A stretch of 64,000 nucleotides of DNA from Sphingopyxis macrogoltabida (GTDB lineage Bacteria > Pseudomonadota > Alphaproteobacteria > Sphingomonadales > Sphingomonadaceae). The position numbers and the translations under genes were made by a program. The stretch covers positions 1,863,001 to 1,927,000 of the forward strand of contig NZ_CP012700.1 in the NCBI RefSeq assembly GCF_001307295.1, read 5' to 3'. Positions 31,057 through 38,975 of this stretch are shown here, piece after piece. The stretch's first letter is position 1. The number at the start of each line of letters is the position of its first letter. The notes beneath the pieces were generated by a model. That model searched no databases and was not told where the DNA came from. It saw only the letters and a list, made by a program, of their open reading frames with translations.

Positions 31057-31578
31057 ATGACAGAGGCGACTGAACGAACCGACGCCGGACAAGGCATCGA
31101 AGGCGTATTGCTCGCCAACCGGGACCGGATCGTCCGTTTCCTGATGGTTCGCGGCGCCGGCGATGCCGCGGAAGACCTGTTCCAGGATCTGTGGATGCGC
31201 CTGACCGACCGCAGTACCGGACCGATTTCCGACCCGCTCTCCTATGTGATGCGCGCCGCGAACAATCTGATGCTCGACCGCTATCGCTCGGCACAGCGCA
31301 GCGAACTTCGCGACAAGGCATGGGGTGAAAGCGCCGCCCTGCCGAAACCCTCGGCCGAAACGCTGCTCATCTCGCGCGAACAGCTTCTCCTCGTTGACCG
31401 GGCGATCGATGGGACCGGTGAACGCCCGGCCGCTATTTTCCGCCGTTTCCGGATCGACGGGATCAGCCAGCGCGACATCGCCGGCGAAATGGGCGTCAGC
31501 CTGAGCACCGTCGAAGCCGATTTGCGCAAGGTCTATGCCATGCTGGCCGATCTCCGGAGGCAATTCGATGCCGGCTGA
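31057..31578 (+). CDS. ECF RNA polymerase sigma factor (FecI type)
   Basis: A 173-residue sigma-70 family member with region 2 (DAAEDLFQDLWMRL, MRAANNLMLDRYRSAQRS) and region 4 (RRFRIDGISQRDIAGEMGVSLSTVEADLRKV) and no region 3. The start MTEATERTDAG at 31057 is the most likely; an in-frame ATG upstream at about 30865 would add an unrelated leader. Together with the FecR-like and TonB-receptor genes behind it, it forms a cell-surface signalling cassette, in which ligand uptake frees the sigma factor. Its end overlaps the next gene by 11 bp. Confidence 0.92.
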   Translation: MTEATERTDAGQGIEGVLLANRDRIVRFLMVRGAGDAAEDLFQDLWMRLTDRSTGPISDPLSYVMRAANNLMLDRYRSAQRSELRDKAWGESAALPKPSAETLLISREQLLLVDRAIDGTGERPAAIFRRFRIDGISQRDIAGEMGVSLSTVEADLRKVYAMLADLRRQFDAG

Positions 31579-32518
31579 CCCCCGCACCCTCGCCGAAACG
31601 CGCGCCATCGACTGGCTGATCCGCCAGCGCGATCCCGGCTTTGCCGATTGGGACGGTTTTGCCGACTGGCTCGCCGAAGACCCCGGTCATTCGGCGGTGT
31701 ATGACGCGATGGCCAGTCTCGACCTCGACCTCGACGCCCTGCCGAAAGGCGCGCCCGAGCCGGCCAAGCCGGCGGTCGTCATCATCCCGCACGACGCCCC
31801 GCGCCGCCCGTCGCGCCGCGCCTGGTTCGGCGGTGCGATCGCAGCAGCACTCGTCGGCGCCGTCAGCCTGTCGAGCCTCGGCCTGTTCGGCGACGCAAAC
31901 CGGATCGAAACCGCGGCGGGCGAGCATCGCACAATCGCTCTCGCCGACGGCTCACGGATCGAGATCAACGGCGGTTCGGTGGTCGAACTCGACAAGGATC
32001 GCCCGCGCTTTGCCCGGCTCGCGTCGGGTGAGGCGATGTTCCATGTCGTCCACCGCGACGGCGACCCGTTTGTCGTCGAGGCGGGCGCGTCGAGGATCGT
32101 CGACCTTGGTACGGCCTTCAACGTCGTGCGGCGAAATCGCGCCACCTCGGTCGCGGTTTCCGAAGGGATCGTCGTTTACAATCCGGGCAAGGACAATGTC
32201 CGCATGAACGCGGGCAAGGCGATCGAAGCGCACGACGACGACAAGGCGCCGCCTGCGGTTCGCGATGTCGATGTCGGCAGCGTCGGCGGCTGGCGCACCG
32301 GCCTGCTCGTCTACAACGGCACGCCGCTCACCATCGTCGCCGAAGATCTGAAACGTACCGCCGGTCTCGACATTTCGGTGGTGCCCGAGGCGGCCGACGT
32401 GTCGTTCCGCGGCGCCCTGATCGTCGACAAAAATCGCGCCCGTACCGTCGCCGACCTCGCCGCGCTGTCGGGAACGAAGGCGGCACGGCAGGGCGACGGC
32501 TGGACCTTGACCCGCTGA
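31568..32518 (+). CDS. FecR-family anti-sigma factor
   Basis: A 316-residue inner-membrane regulator. The cytoplasmic N-terminus (RAIDWLIRQRDPGFADWDGFADWLAEDPGH) has the family's DUF4880-like form that binds the sigma factor. One membrane helix spans about residues 84-102 (WFGGAIAAALVGAVSLSSLG). The periplasmic FecR domain (TAAGEHRTIALADGSRIEINGGS) and C-terminal STN-contact domain (LVYNGTPLTIVAEDLKRTAG) follow. It is encoded 2 bp before the receptor gene. Confidence 0.92.
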   Translation: MPADPRTLAETRAIDWLIRQRDPGFADWDGFADWLAEDPGHSAVYDAMASLDLDLDALPKGAPEPAKPAVVIIPHDAPRRPSRRAWFGGAIAAALVGAVSLSSLGLFGDANRIETAAGEHRTIALADGSRIEINGGSVVELDKDRPRFARLASGEAMFHVVHRDGDPFVVEAGASRIVDLGTAFNVVRRNRATSVAVSEGIVVYNPGKDNVRMNAGKAIEAHDDDKAPPAVRDVDVGSVGGWRTGLLVYNGTPLTIVAEDLKRTAGLDISVVPEAADVSFRGALIVDKNRARTVADLAALSGTKAARQGDGWTLTR

Positions 32519-32520
32519 CG

Positions 32521-34971
32521 ATGACGCGCGCCCTGCCCCTTCTGGTTGCAGCCGCACTGGCGAGCGTCCCGGCGCAGGCGCGTGCGGCCGAGGAGCGCGC
32601 ATTCGATGTGCCGAGCGGCAGTCTTTCGGGCTCGCTACCGATCCTCAGCCGGCAGGCTGGGGTCAGCATCAGCGTCGCCGATGCAAAGCTCTGGCAATCC
32701 ACGGTCAAACCCGTGCGCGGGCGGATGAGCGTCGAAAAGGCGATCAAGCGGATGCTCGCCGGTTCGGACGCGCGCATCGTCCGGGTCAGCGCGACAAGCT
32801 GGCGGATCGAGCGCCGTTCCCCACCGCCGAAGGTCGCCCGCCGCGCCACGTCGCCGCCGCGTGCTCCGCCGCCGCCGAGGGCGCGGGAGCCCGACAATCT
32901 CGTCGCCGGGCCCGACGACGAGATCATCGTCACCGCCTCGAAAACCGATATTCCCTACGCAAATTATGCGGGCGTCGCCACCGTTCTCGATGGCGACGAT
33001 TTGGCGTTCGGCGGCGAGCGCGGAATGGATTCGATCCTGTCGCGCATGGCCACCGTATCTTCGACCCATCTCGGTTCGGGGCGCAACAAGCTGTTTATCC
33101 GCGGCATCGCCGATTCGAGCTTCACCGGCCCGACGCAGGCGACGGTCGGCCAGTATCTCGGCGATATCCGCCTCAGCTATAATGCGCCCGATCCCGACCT
33201 TCGCCTCTACGACATCCAGAACGTCGAAATCCTCGAAGGACCGCAGGGGACGCTCTACGGCGCGGGCTCGCTCGGCGGCATTATCCGCGTCGTGCCTACC
33301 CCGCCCGATCCCGACCGCCAAACGGTGCAGGCGATCGCCGGCGTCTCGCTGACCCAGCACGGCGACCCCGGCGGTGACCTTGGCGCCATCGCCAACGTGC
33401 CCTTGGGCGACAACGGGCATGCGGTGCGCCTCGTCGGCTATATGCTCAGCGACGGCGGCTATATCGACAATCCGCTGCGCGGCCAGAACGACGTCAATCG
33501 CGTCAATGTCTATGGCGGACGTGGCACGCTGCGGCTCGATCTCGGCGACGACTGGACCGTCGACCTCGGCGGCGTCTATCAATCGATCATCTCCGAAGAT
33601 GCGCAATATGCCGATCGCGACGCGCCGCCGCTGATCCGCAACTCGATGGTCGAGCAGAATGCCAAGGCGCGCTACGGACTCGGCACCCTGGTCGTGATGA
33701 AGGACTGGGACGGGCTGCATTTCCGCTCGTCGAACGCCTACGTCAATCACCGCCTGTTCGAACGCTTCGACGCAACCGCCCCGGACAATCCGCCGCGCAT
33801 TCTCGACCAGCATAACGACACCCGCATGTTCGTCAGCGAAACGCGCCTGTCGCGCCCCTTTCACAATGGCTTCGGCTGGGTCGTCGGCGCCAGCTTCCTC
33901 GACAACCGCACCCGCCAGAACCGCGAGGTCGGCGATGCGTTCACCCTCACGCCGCTGACCGGCGTTACCAACCGCATCACCGAATTCACGGGCTATGCCG
34001 AGGCGACGGTCGAGGTCGTGCCACACGTCATCGCCTCGGGGGGCCTGCGGCTTTCCCACGCAAGGCTCGGCGGCAGCGGCGAGGATGTGCCGTTCGATAT
34101 CGCCTATGCGGGGCGCGAAGTTACTGCCCACCGGAACGAAACCGACCTCCTGCCATCGGCGTCGTTGCTCGCATCGCCATTTGCCAACGTCACCCTCTAC
34201 GTCCGTTATCAGGAAGGTTTCCGTCCCGGCGGGCTGGCGGTCGACAGCCAGTTCGTCCGCCGCTTTCGCAACGATCAGGTACGGACGTGGGAAGCGGGCG
34301 TACGCTTCGGCGAAAAGGGGCGGACGCCCTTCGACGCCAGCATCGCGGTCTCGCGCAGCCGCTGGCGCGATATCCAGGCCGATTTCATCGACGCCAACGG
34401 CTTCCCCACCACCGCGAATATCGGCGACGGGCGGATCACCAGCATCACCGGAGCATTGGCGGTGCGGCCAACGCCCGCGCTGTCGTTCGAGCTGGGCGCC
34501 GTTTATAACCACAGCCGCGTCTCCGAACTGTTCGACGCCGAACTGCGCGCCATTGCGATGCGCGCGGCTGCCATGGATGGGCAGGTCGGCGTGACGATCC
34601 CGCAGGCGACGCTGCTCGCCCGGCTGGGGCAGATCCCGAACGTCGCCCGCTACGCCGTGCGCGGCTCGTTCAACTATGCCGCGCCAATGGGCGACGAGGA
34701 CTTCCGGCTGAACGGCTGGGCCAATTATGTCGGCCCGTCGCGGCTCGGCATCGGGCCGATCCTCGGCGAGGGTCAGGGCAAATATCTCGACACCGGCCTC
34801 GCCGCGCGGATCGGCGACGATCGGCGGGGATTGTCGCTGACCCTGACCAACCTGTTCGACGCCCGCGGCAACCGTTTCGCGCTCGGCACCCCCTTCGTCG
34901 AAGGCAGCGCCGGCTTCCTCACCCCGTTGCGCCCGCGCACGCTGCGGCTGGCGATCGATATCGCTTATTGA
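32521..34971 (+). CDS. TonB-dependent receptor with STN signalling domain
   Basis: An 816-residue outer-membrane transducer. After the signal peptide (ending near AQARAAEE) comes an STN/secretin-like domain (residues about 25-95, FDVPSGSLSGSLPILSRQAG) that passes the signal to the anti-sigma factor. A Pro/Arg-rich linker leads to a TonB-box-like DEIIVTASK, the plug (VATVLDGDDLAFGGER to GTLYGAGSLGGIIRVV) and the 22-strand barrel. The ligand is unknown; neighbours offer no siderophore gene. Length is typical for FecA-type receptors. Confidence 0.92.
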   Translation: MTRALPLLVAAALASVPAQARAAEERAFDVPSGSLSGSLPILSRQAGVSISVADAKLWQSTVKPVRGRMSVEKAIKRMLAGSDARIVRVSATSWRIERRSPPPKVARRATSPPRAPPPPRAREPDNLVAGPDDEIIVTASKTDIPYANYAGVATVLDGDDLAFGGERGMDSILSRMATVSSTHLGSGRNKLFIRGIADSSFTGPTQATVGQYLGDIRLSYNAPDPDLRLYDIQNVEILEGPQGTLYGAGSLGGIIRVVPTPPDPDRQTVQAIAGVSLTQHGDPGGDLGAIANVPLGDNGHAVRLVGYMLSDGGYIDNPLRGQNDVNRVNVYGGRGTLRLDLGDDWTVDLGGVYQSIISEDAQYADRDAPPLIRNSMVEQNAKARYGLGTLVVMKDWDGLHFRSSNAYVNHRLFERFDATAPDNPPRILDQHNDTRMFVSETRLSRPFHNGFGWVVGASFLDNRTRQNREVGDAFTLTPLTGVTNRITEFTGYAEATVEVVPHVIASGGLRLSHARLGGSGEDVPFDIAYAGREVTAHRNETDLLPSASLLASPFANVTLYVRYQEGFRPGGLAVDSQFVRRFRNDQVRTWEAGVRFGEKGRTPFDASIAVSRSRWRDIQADFIDANGFPTTANIGDGRITSITGALAVRPTPALSFELGAVYNHSRVSELFDAELRAIAMRAAAMDGQVGVTIPQATLLARLGQIPNVARYAVRGSFNYAAPMGDEDFRLNGWANYVGPSRLGIGPILGEGQGKYLDTGLAARIGDDRRGLSLTLTNLFDARGNRFALGTPFVEGSAGFLTPLRPRTLRLAIDIAY

Positions 34972-34987
34972 TGTCGGCTATGGGGTG

Positions 34988-35149
34988 GGAAGCGGACGTT
35001 TGAGGGTACGCCTATATTCCCCTCCCGCTTGCGGGAGGGGTAGCGAGGCTTGCCAGCTTGCTGGCTAGCCGCAGCGGGGAGGGCGTGTTGCGCCGTTACA
35101 GACCTCCCCCGACCCCTCCCGCAAGCGGGAGGGGAGAAGGTCCGCTTCC
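34988..35149. repeat. MITE-like palindromic element 1, 162 bp
   Basis: The ends are inverted repeats of 13 bp with one mismatch (GGAAGCGGACGTT at 34988-35000 and AAGGTCCGCTTCC at 35137-35149). Inside, CCCCTCCCGC-TT-GCGGGAGGGG (35019-35040) recurs in reverse complement as CCCCTCCCGC-AA-GCGGGAGGGG (35113-35134), with GCCAGC-TT-GCTGGC (35052-35065) between. No reading frame with a clear product is visible and no target-site duplication was found. It behaves like a non-autonomous intergenic repeat. Confidence 0.7.
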
Positions 35150-35164
35150 GGCCGTTTTTGGACG

Positions 35165-35299
35165 ATCCTCCCTGTACCGCAGGTATGGGGAGGTGGCAGC
35201 GCGAAGCGCTGACGGAGGGGCAAATGGCGCTAAGGTCGTCGCCCCTCCACCACCGCTGCGCGGCGGTCCCCCTACCCACGGCTGCGCCGCAGGGAGGAT
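35165..35299. repeat. MITE-like palindromic element 2, 135 bp
   Basis: It is bounded by exact 10-bp inverted repeats (ATCCTCCCTG at 35165-35174, CAGGGAGGAT at 35290-35299) and contains internal hairpins CAGCGC-GAA-GCGCTG (35197-35211) and ACCGC-N6-GCGGT (35252-35267). It starts 15 bp after element 1; together they fill most of the 34972-35335 gene-free interval, which holds nothing else that I can support. It has the look of a repeat family dispersed in sphingomonad genomes, which I could not check. Confidence 0.65.
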
Positions 35300-35335
35300 A
35301 TTGACGGCCGCTACCAGCCGCCACCGCCGCCCCAA

Positions 35336-36475
35336 TCAGTCCGCCAGCACGATCCGTTCGTACCGCCCCAGATGATGATCGGCGCTGCCGAACTGGCCTT
35401 CGATCATCGTCGCGCGCTTGAAATAATGGCCGATCGCCAATTCCTGCGTGATGCCGATGCCGCCGTGCGTCTGGATCGCATTCTGGCCGACGAAATTCGC
35501 GCCGCGCGCGACCTTCGCCTTGCACGCCGACACCGCCGCCATGCGCTCGTTCGCGGGCAGGTCCAGCTTCAGCGTCCCCATGATCGTCATCGAGCGCGCC
35601 TGTTCGACTTCCATGAACATATCGACCATGCGGTGCTGAAGGACCTGGAACTTCGCGATCGGCACGCCGAACTGCTTGCGCTGCTGCGTATATTCCAATG
35701 TGCCTTCGTGCAGTTTCTGCATCACGCCGGTCGCCTCGGCACATACCGCGACGGTCGCCTCGTCGACGATCCGTTCGACCAGGGGCAGACCGGCTCCCTC
35801 GGCGCCGAGCAGCGCATCGCCGGGGATCGCGACATTCTCGAAATAGATTTCCGACGCGCGGCTGCCGTCGACGGTCGGATAGTCGCGGCGCACGATGCCC
35901 GGCAGCTTCGCGTCGATCAGGAACAGCGACACGCCGTCCCGGTCGCGCTGGCCGCCGCCGGTGCGTGCGGTGACGAGCAGGTGGCTCGCCCACGGCGCGG
36001 CGTAGACGACGCTCTTGTGGCCGCTCAGCACATAGCCCGCGCCGTCCTTCTTCGCCGCCGTCTTGAGGTTGGCAAGGTCGTAGCGTCCCTGCGGCTCGGC
36101 ATAAGCGAAAGAAACAATCGCATTGCCGGCGATAATCTCCGGGATCATGGCGTCGGCCTGCGCGCCGCCAACGGCCTTCAGCGCGCCGCCGGCGATGACC
36201 ACGGTGGGCAGATAGGGTTCGATGCCCAGCACCTTGCCCAGTTCCTCCATCACGATCGCATTTTCGAGCGCACCGCCACCCAGTCCGCCATGTTCCTCGG
36301 CAAAGGCGGCGCCAAGCATGCCGAGTTCCTGCGCCAGCGCAGTCCAGATCGCCGGGTCGCGCCCGCTGTCGCTCGCGATGAACTTCTGACGCGTCTCGAA
36401 ATCATAGGTGTCGGCAAGAAAACGCGACAGCGTATCGCGGATCATGTCCTGCGTTTCGGTGTAGGTGAAATCCAT
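35336..36475 (-). CDS. Acyl-CoA dehydrogenase, subunit retaining the catalytic Glu region
   Basis: A 379-residue FAD enzyme of the acyl-CoA dehydrogenase family. It shows the N-terminal helical domain, ACAD middle domain (FAYAEPQGRYDLANLKT, YVLSGHKSVVYAA) and C-terminal domain (QLHRMVD-like helices, THGGIGITQELAIGHYFKRATMIEG with E359 near the usual catalytic base). It is encoded just downstream of another acyl-CoA dehydrogenase, 106 bp apart, on the same strand. Divergence from classical medium-chain enzymes suggests a partner subunit in a heteromer, as in steroid or bile-acid side-chain degradation; that is inference. Confidence 0.88.
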   Translation of the reverse strand: MDFTYTETQDMIRDTLSRFLADTYDFETRQKFIASDSGRDPAIWTALAQELGMLGAAFAEEHGGLGGGALENAIVMEELGKVLGIEPYLPTVVIAGGALKAVGGAQADAMIPEIIAGNAIVSFAYAEPQGRYDLANLKTAAKKDGAGYVLSGHKSVVYAAPWASHLLVTARTGGGQRDRDGVSLFLIDAKLPGIVRRDYPTVDGSRASEIYFENVAIPGDALLGAEGAGLPLVERIVDEATVAVCAEATGVMQKLHEGTLEYTQQRKQFGVPIAKFQVLQHRMVDMFMEVEQARSMTIMGTLKLDLPANERMAAVSACKAKVARGANFVGQNAIQTHGGIGITQELAIGHYFKRATMIEGQFGSADHHLGRYERIVLAD

Positions 36476-36497
36476 TGTCGTTATCTCTTTCTATGTT

Positions 36498-36570
36498 CCC
36501 CGGCGAAAGCCGGGGCCCATTGCCGCAAACGGCCCTCAAGGCCGATGGAGACCCCGGATCAAGTCCGGGG
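36498..36570. repeat. GC-rich double hairpin between the acyl-CoA dehydrogenase genes
   Basis: Two short inverted repeats, CCCCGGC-GAAA-GCCGGGG (36498-36515) and CCCCGGA-N5-TCCGGGG (36552-36570), occupy the 106-bp gap between the two genes. Such CCCCGG hairpins are a common intergenic repeat in sphingomonads and a related fragment (ATCCCGGACTAACGG) lies near 62096. They may stabilise or attenuate the message. Confidence 0.55.
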
Positions 36571-36581
36571 TGGTTTCGGGA

Positions 36582-37775
36582 TCACAATCCCAAAACCATC
36601 TTCGCGATGATGTTGCGCTGGATTTCGTTCGACCCGCCATAGATCGTCGTCTTGCGCATGTTGAAATAGGTCGGCGCGGCGCGATGGGCATAATCGGGCC
36701 CGATCGGATGCTCGTTGTCGCTTTCCCCGAACCCACGGAAATAGGGCGCACCATAATGGCCGACGGCTTCCAGCGTCAGTTCGGTCAGCCGCTGCTGGAT
36801 TTCAGACCCCTTGATCTTGAGCAGACTCGACTCCGGCCCCGGGCCCCTGCCCGCGTTCGGGCCGGCAAGACTGCGCAGCTCGGTAAATTCGAGCGCGGTC
36901 AGGTCGATCTCGAGTTCGGCCAGCTTGCGCTTGAAGAAGGCGTTGGCGATCAGCGGCTCATCGCCGTCGAGCTCGGTGCGCGCGATCGCCTTCACCTTCT
37001 CGATCCCGCGCTTCGACGCCGCGACGCCGGCGATGCCGGTGCGTTCGTGCGCGAGCAGGAATTTGGCGCAGGTCCAGCCCTTATTCTCTTCATAGACCCG
37101 CTGCGATTGCGGCACGCGGACATCCTCGAGCCACACTTCGTTGACCTCATGCTCGCCGCCCAGCGTGATGATCGGGCGCACGGTGATGCCGGGCGATTTC
37201 ATGTCGATCAAAAGGAAGCTGATCCCTTCCTGCTGCTTCGCTTCCTTGTCGGTGCGGACGAGGAAAAAGCCCCAGTCGGCATGCTGCGCCAGCGTCGTCC
37301 ACGTCTTCTGCCCGTTGACGATATAATCGTCGCCGTCCTTGACCGCCGCGGTGCGCAGGCTGGCGAGATCGGACCCCGATCCGGGCTCCGAATAGCCCTG
37401 GCACCACCAATCCTCGCCCGACAGGATGCGCGGCAGGAAATGCGCCTTCTGTTCGGGAGTGCCGAAGGTATAGATCACCGGGCCGACCATCGCGAGGCCG
37501 AAGGGCATCAGGCGGATACAGTCGGCGCGCGCGGTTTCCTCCGACCAGATGAAGCGCTGCGTCGGGGTCCAGCCAGTGCCGCCATATTCGACCGGCCATG
37601 CCGGGGCGATCCAGCCCTTCTTGTACAGGATCTTGTGCCAGGCGAGGAAATCCTCCTTGGACATCTCCTCGCCTTCGTCCTGCTTGTCGCGCAGCTCGGC
37701 GGGGTAGTTTTCGGCGATGAACTCGCGCACTTCCTTCTGGAATGCGAGGTCTTCGGGGCTGAACTCCATGTCCAT
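36582..37775 (-). CDS. Acyl-CoA dehydrogenase, subunit with Glu-to-Gly change at the catalytic loop
   Basis: A 397-residue acyl-CoA dehydrogenase fold. The substrate/FAD segments WCQGYSEPGSGSDLASLRT and ADWGFFLVRTD-type middle domain are well kept, but the C-terminal loop reads TTIYGGSNEIQ, with G380 where a catalytic Glu (IYEGTSEIQ) is expected. This pattern is known from alpha2beta2 enzymes where only one subunit has the base. The gene is the first of the pair, and a dyad resembling operators of acyl-CoA metabolism regulators lies upstream. Confidence 0.88.
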   Translation of the reverse strand: MDMEFSPEDLAFQKEVREFIAENYPAELRDKQDEGEEMSKEDFLAWHKILYKKGWIAPAWPVEYGGTGWTPTQRFIWSEETARADCIRLMPFGLAMVGPVIYTFGTPEQKAHFLPRILSGEDWWCQGYSEPGSGSDLASLRTAAVKDGDDYIVNGQKTWTTLAQHADWGFFLVRTDKEAKQQEGISFLLIDMKSPGITVRPIITLGGEHEVNEVWLEDVRVPQSQRVYEENKGWTCAKFLLAHERTGIAGVAASKRGIEKVKAIARTELDGDEPLIANAFFKRKLAELEIDLTALEFTELRSLAGPNAGRGPGPESSLLKIKGSEIQQRLTELTLEAVGHYGAPYFRGFGESDNEHPIGPDYAHRAAPTYFNMRKTTIYGGSNEIQRNIIAKMVLGL

Positions 37776-37821
37776 GACGATTCTCCCTTGGGCAATACCG
37801 CCCTTATATTATCGGTTCACG

Positions 37822-37837
37822 CTTACGTAAAGGTAAG
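37822..37837. promoter_or_regulatory. Possible operator upstream of the acyl-CoA dehydrogenase pair
   Basis: CTTAC-N6-GTAAG (CTTACGTAAAGGTAAG) lies 47 bp upstream of the first dehydrogenase start. On the minus strand it contains TTTACGTAAG, which resembles sites used by MerR/TetR-type regulators of acyl-CoA degradation genes. The assignment rests only on position and resemblance. Confidence 0.3.
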
Positions 37838-37959
37838 TTGTCTTTCGCAACGCGATGCGTGACACCTTCAACAACTTCCGCCGCATGTCCAGCGATCGCA
37901 TGCAGTTTCGCCCCGCCACCTCGGAGGTAGCAGGGCCAATCCGACATAATGGCTTGATC

Positions 37960-38859
37960 CTAGCCGGCGCTGTACCGCGTCACGAGCACAACCGCACCCT
38001 CGCTGGCATAGGCGCCGCGAACCTCGGCGATCGACAGCATGACGTCGATCGCGATCCCGTCGCGAGTCACGATCTGCGAGGCGATGCGCACCGGCTCGCC
38101 GCTACGGAATACGCTCTCGATCGCGTCCGAAAAGGCGGCCCGATGTCCGACGGCGAGCAACGCCGAAAAGCGCACCCGCCGAATCGCCGCCACGTCGACC
38201 CCGACCATGGCCGTCAACGCCTCGTTCGCAGTATCGACGGTTTCGCGCACCGAAAGCCGGGCATGACCGACACTGCCGTCGATATCGACTACGGTCGCCA
38301 GCGCATGCCGTAGATCGATCGCGGTAATATCGTCCATCGCCTCGCTGACATCGCGCAGCAGGATTGCGCCGCCAACGGGCAACGGCACCAGGTCGACATG
38401 CAACCATTGGCGCGGACGCAGGAGGCCCGGCATATCGCCCGAAAAGCGCTCGCGATGGTCGAGCAGGCGGATGATGCGCTGGAACAGCAGGCTTCCGCCG
38501 AGCTCCGGCAGCGCGGCGGCGAGTTCCGCGCCGATCAGGTCCGCCGCAGCGCGTTCGATCATGTCGCTAGCGGCCGGGTTGACCGACAGGATGCGCCACT
38601 GGCGATCGACGACGATCGCGCCGTCGGGGATCGATTCAATGAGGAGCGCCAATGAGTCCTGCAATGTGTCGGTCGACGCCCTCCCCGCGCCGCTTTCGCC
38701 GTCGAGGCGCCGATAGTCGTCGAGCGAGATCAGCACATGCGCGTCCTTGCCATGGTGCGTCACCACCACGGGCTTTCGCGCCGCCTGCATCCGCCAGTTC
38801 GCGAAGCCACGGATGAACTCCGCCGCCGATACGCGTTGCGGTTCGCGTGCTGTTGCCAC
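37960..38859 (-). CDS. Phd/YefM-like antitoxin domain fused to PAS sensor domains
   Basis: A 299-residue protein from GTG 38859, which has AGGAGGG 4 nt upstream. Residues about 8-52 (VSAAEFIRGFANWRMQAARKP, VVVTHHGKDAHVLISLDDYRRL) match the Phd/YefM antitoxin fold, which binds DNA in toxin-antitoxin systems. Residues about 67-170 form a PAS domain (IESIPDGAIVVDRQWRILSVNPAASDMI), and about 185-295 form a second PAS-like module (EALTAMVGVDVAAIRRVRFSALL, DGIAIDVMLSIAEVRG). No kinase, GGDEF or toxin gene adjoins it. I infer a ligand-sensing DNA-binding regulator. It is 116 bp from the tadG-like gene. Confidence 0.75.
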   Translation of the reverse strand: MATAREPQRVSAAEFIRGFANWRMQAARKPVVVTHHGKDAHVLISLDDYRRLDGESGAGRASTDTLQDSLALLIESIPDGAIVVDRQWRILSVNPAASDMIERAAADLIGAELAAALPELGGSLLFQRIIRLLDHRERFSGDMPGLLRPRQWLHVDLVPLPVGGAILLRDVSEAMDDITAIDLRHALATVVDIDGSVGHARLSVRETVDTANEALTAMVGVDVAAIRRVRFSALLAVGHRAAFSDAIESVFRSGEPVRIASQIVTRDGIAIDVMLSIAEVRGAYASEGAVVLVTRYSAG

Positions 38860-38975
38860 ATCGCCCTCCTGAAACTCGCGCCCCCACCATGCGTATAATC
38901 GAGGATCAGTGGCATTGGGTCTGGAAGGGATGCAACGGCGTCGCATTTTTGCCCGTTCTGATACCATTGCGGAGA

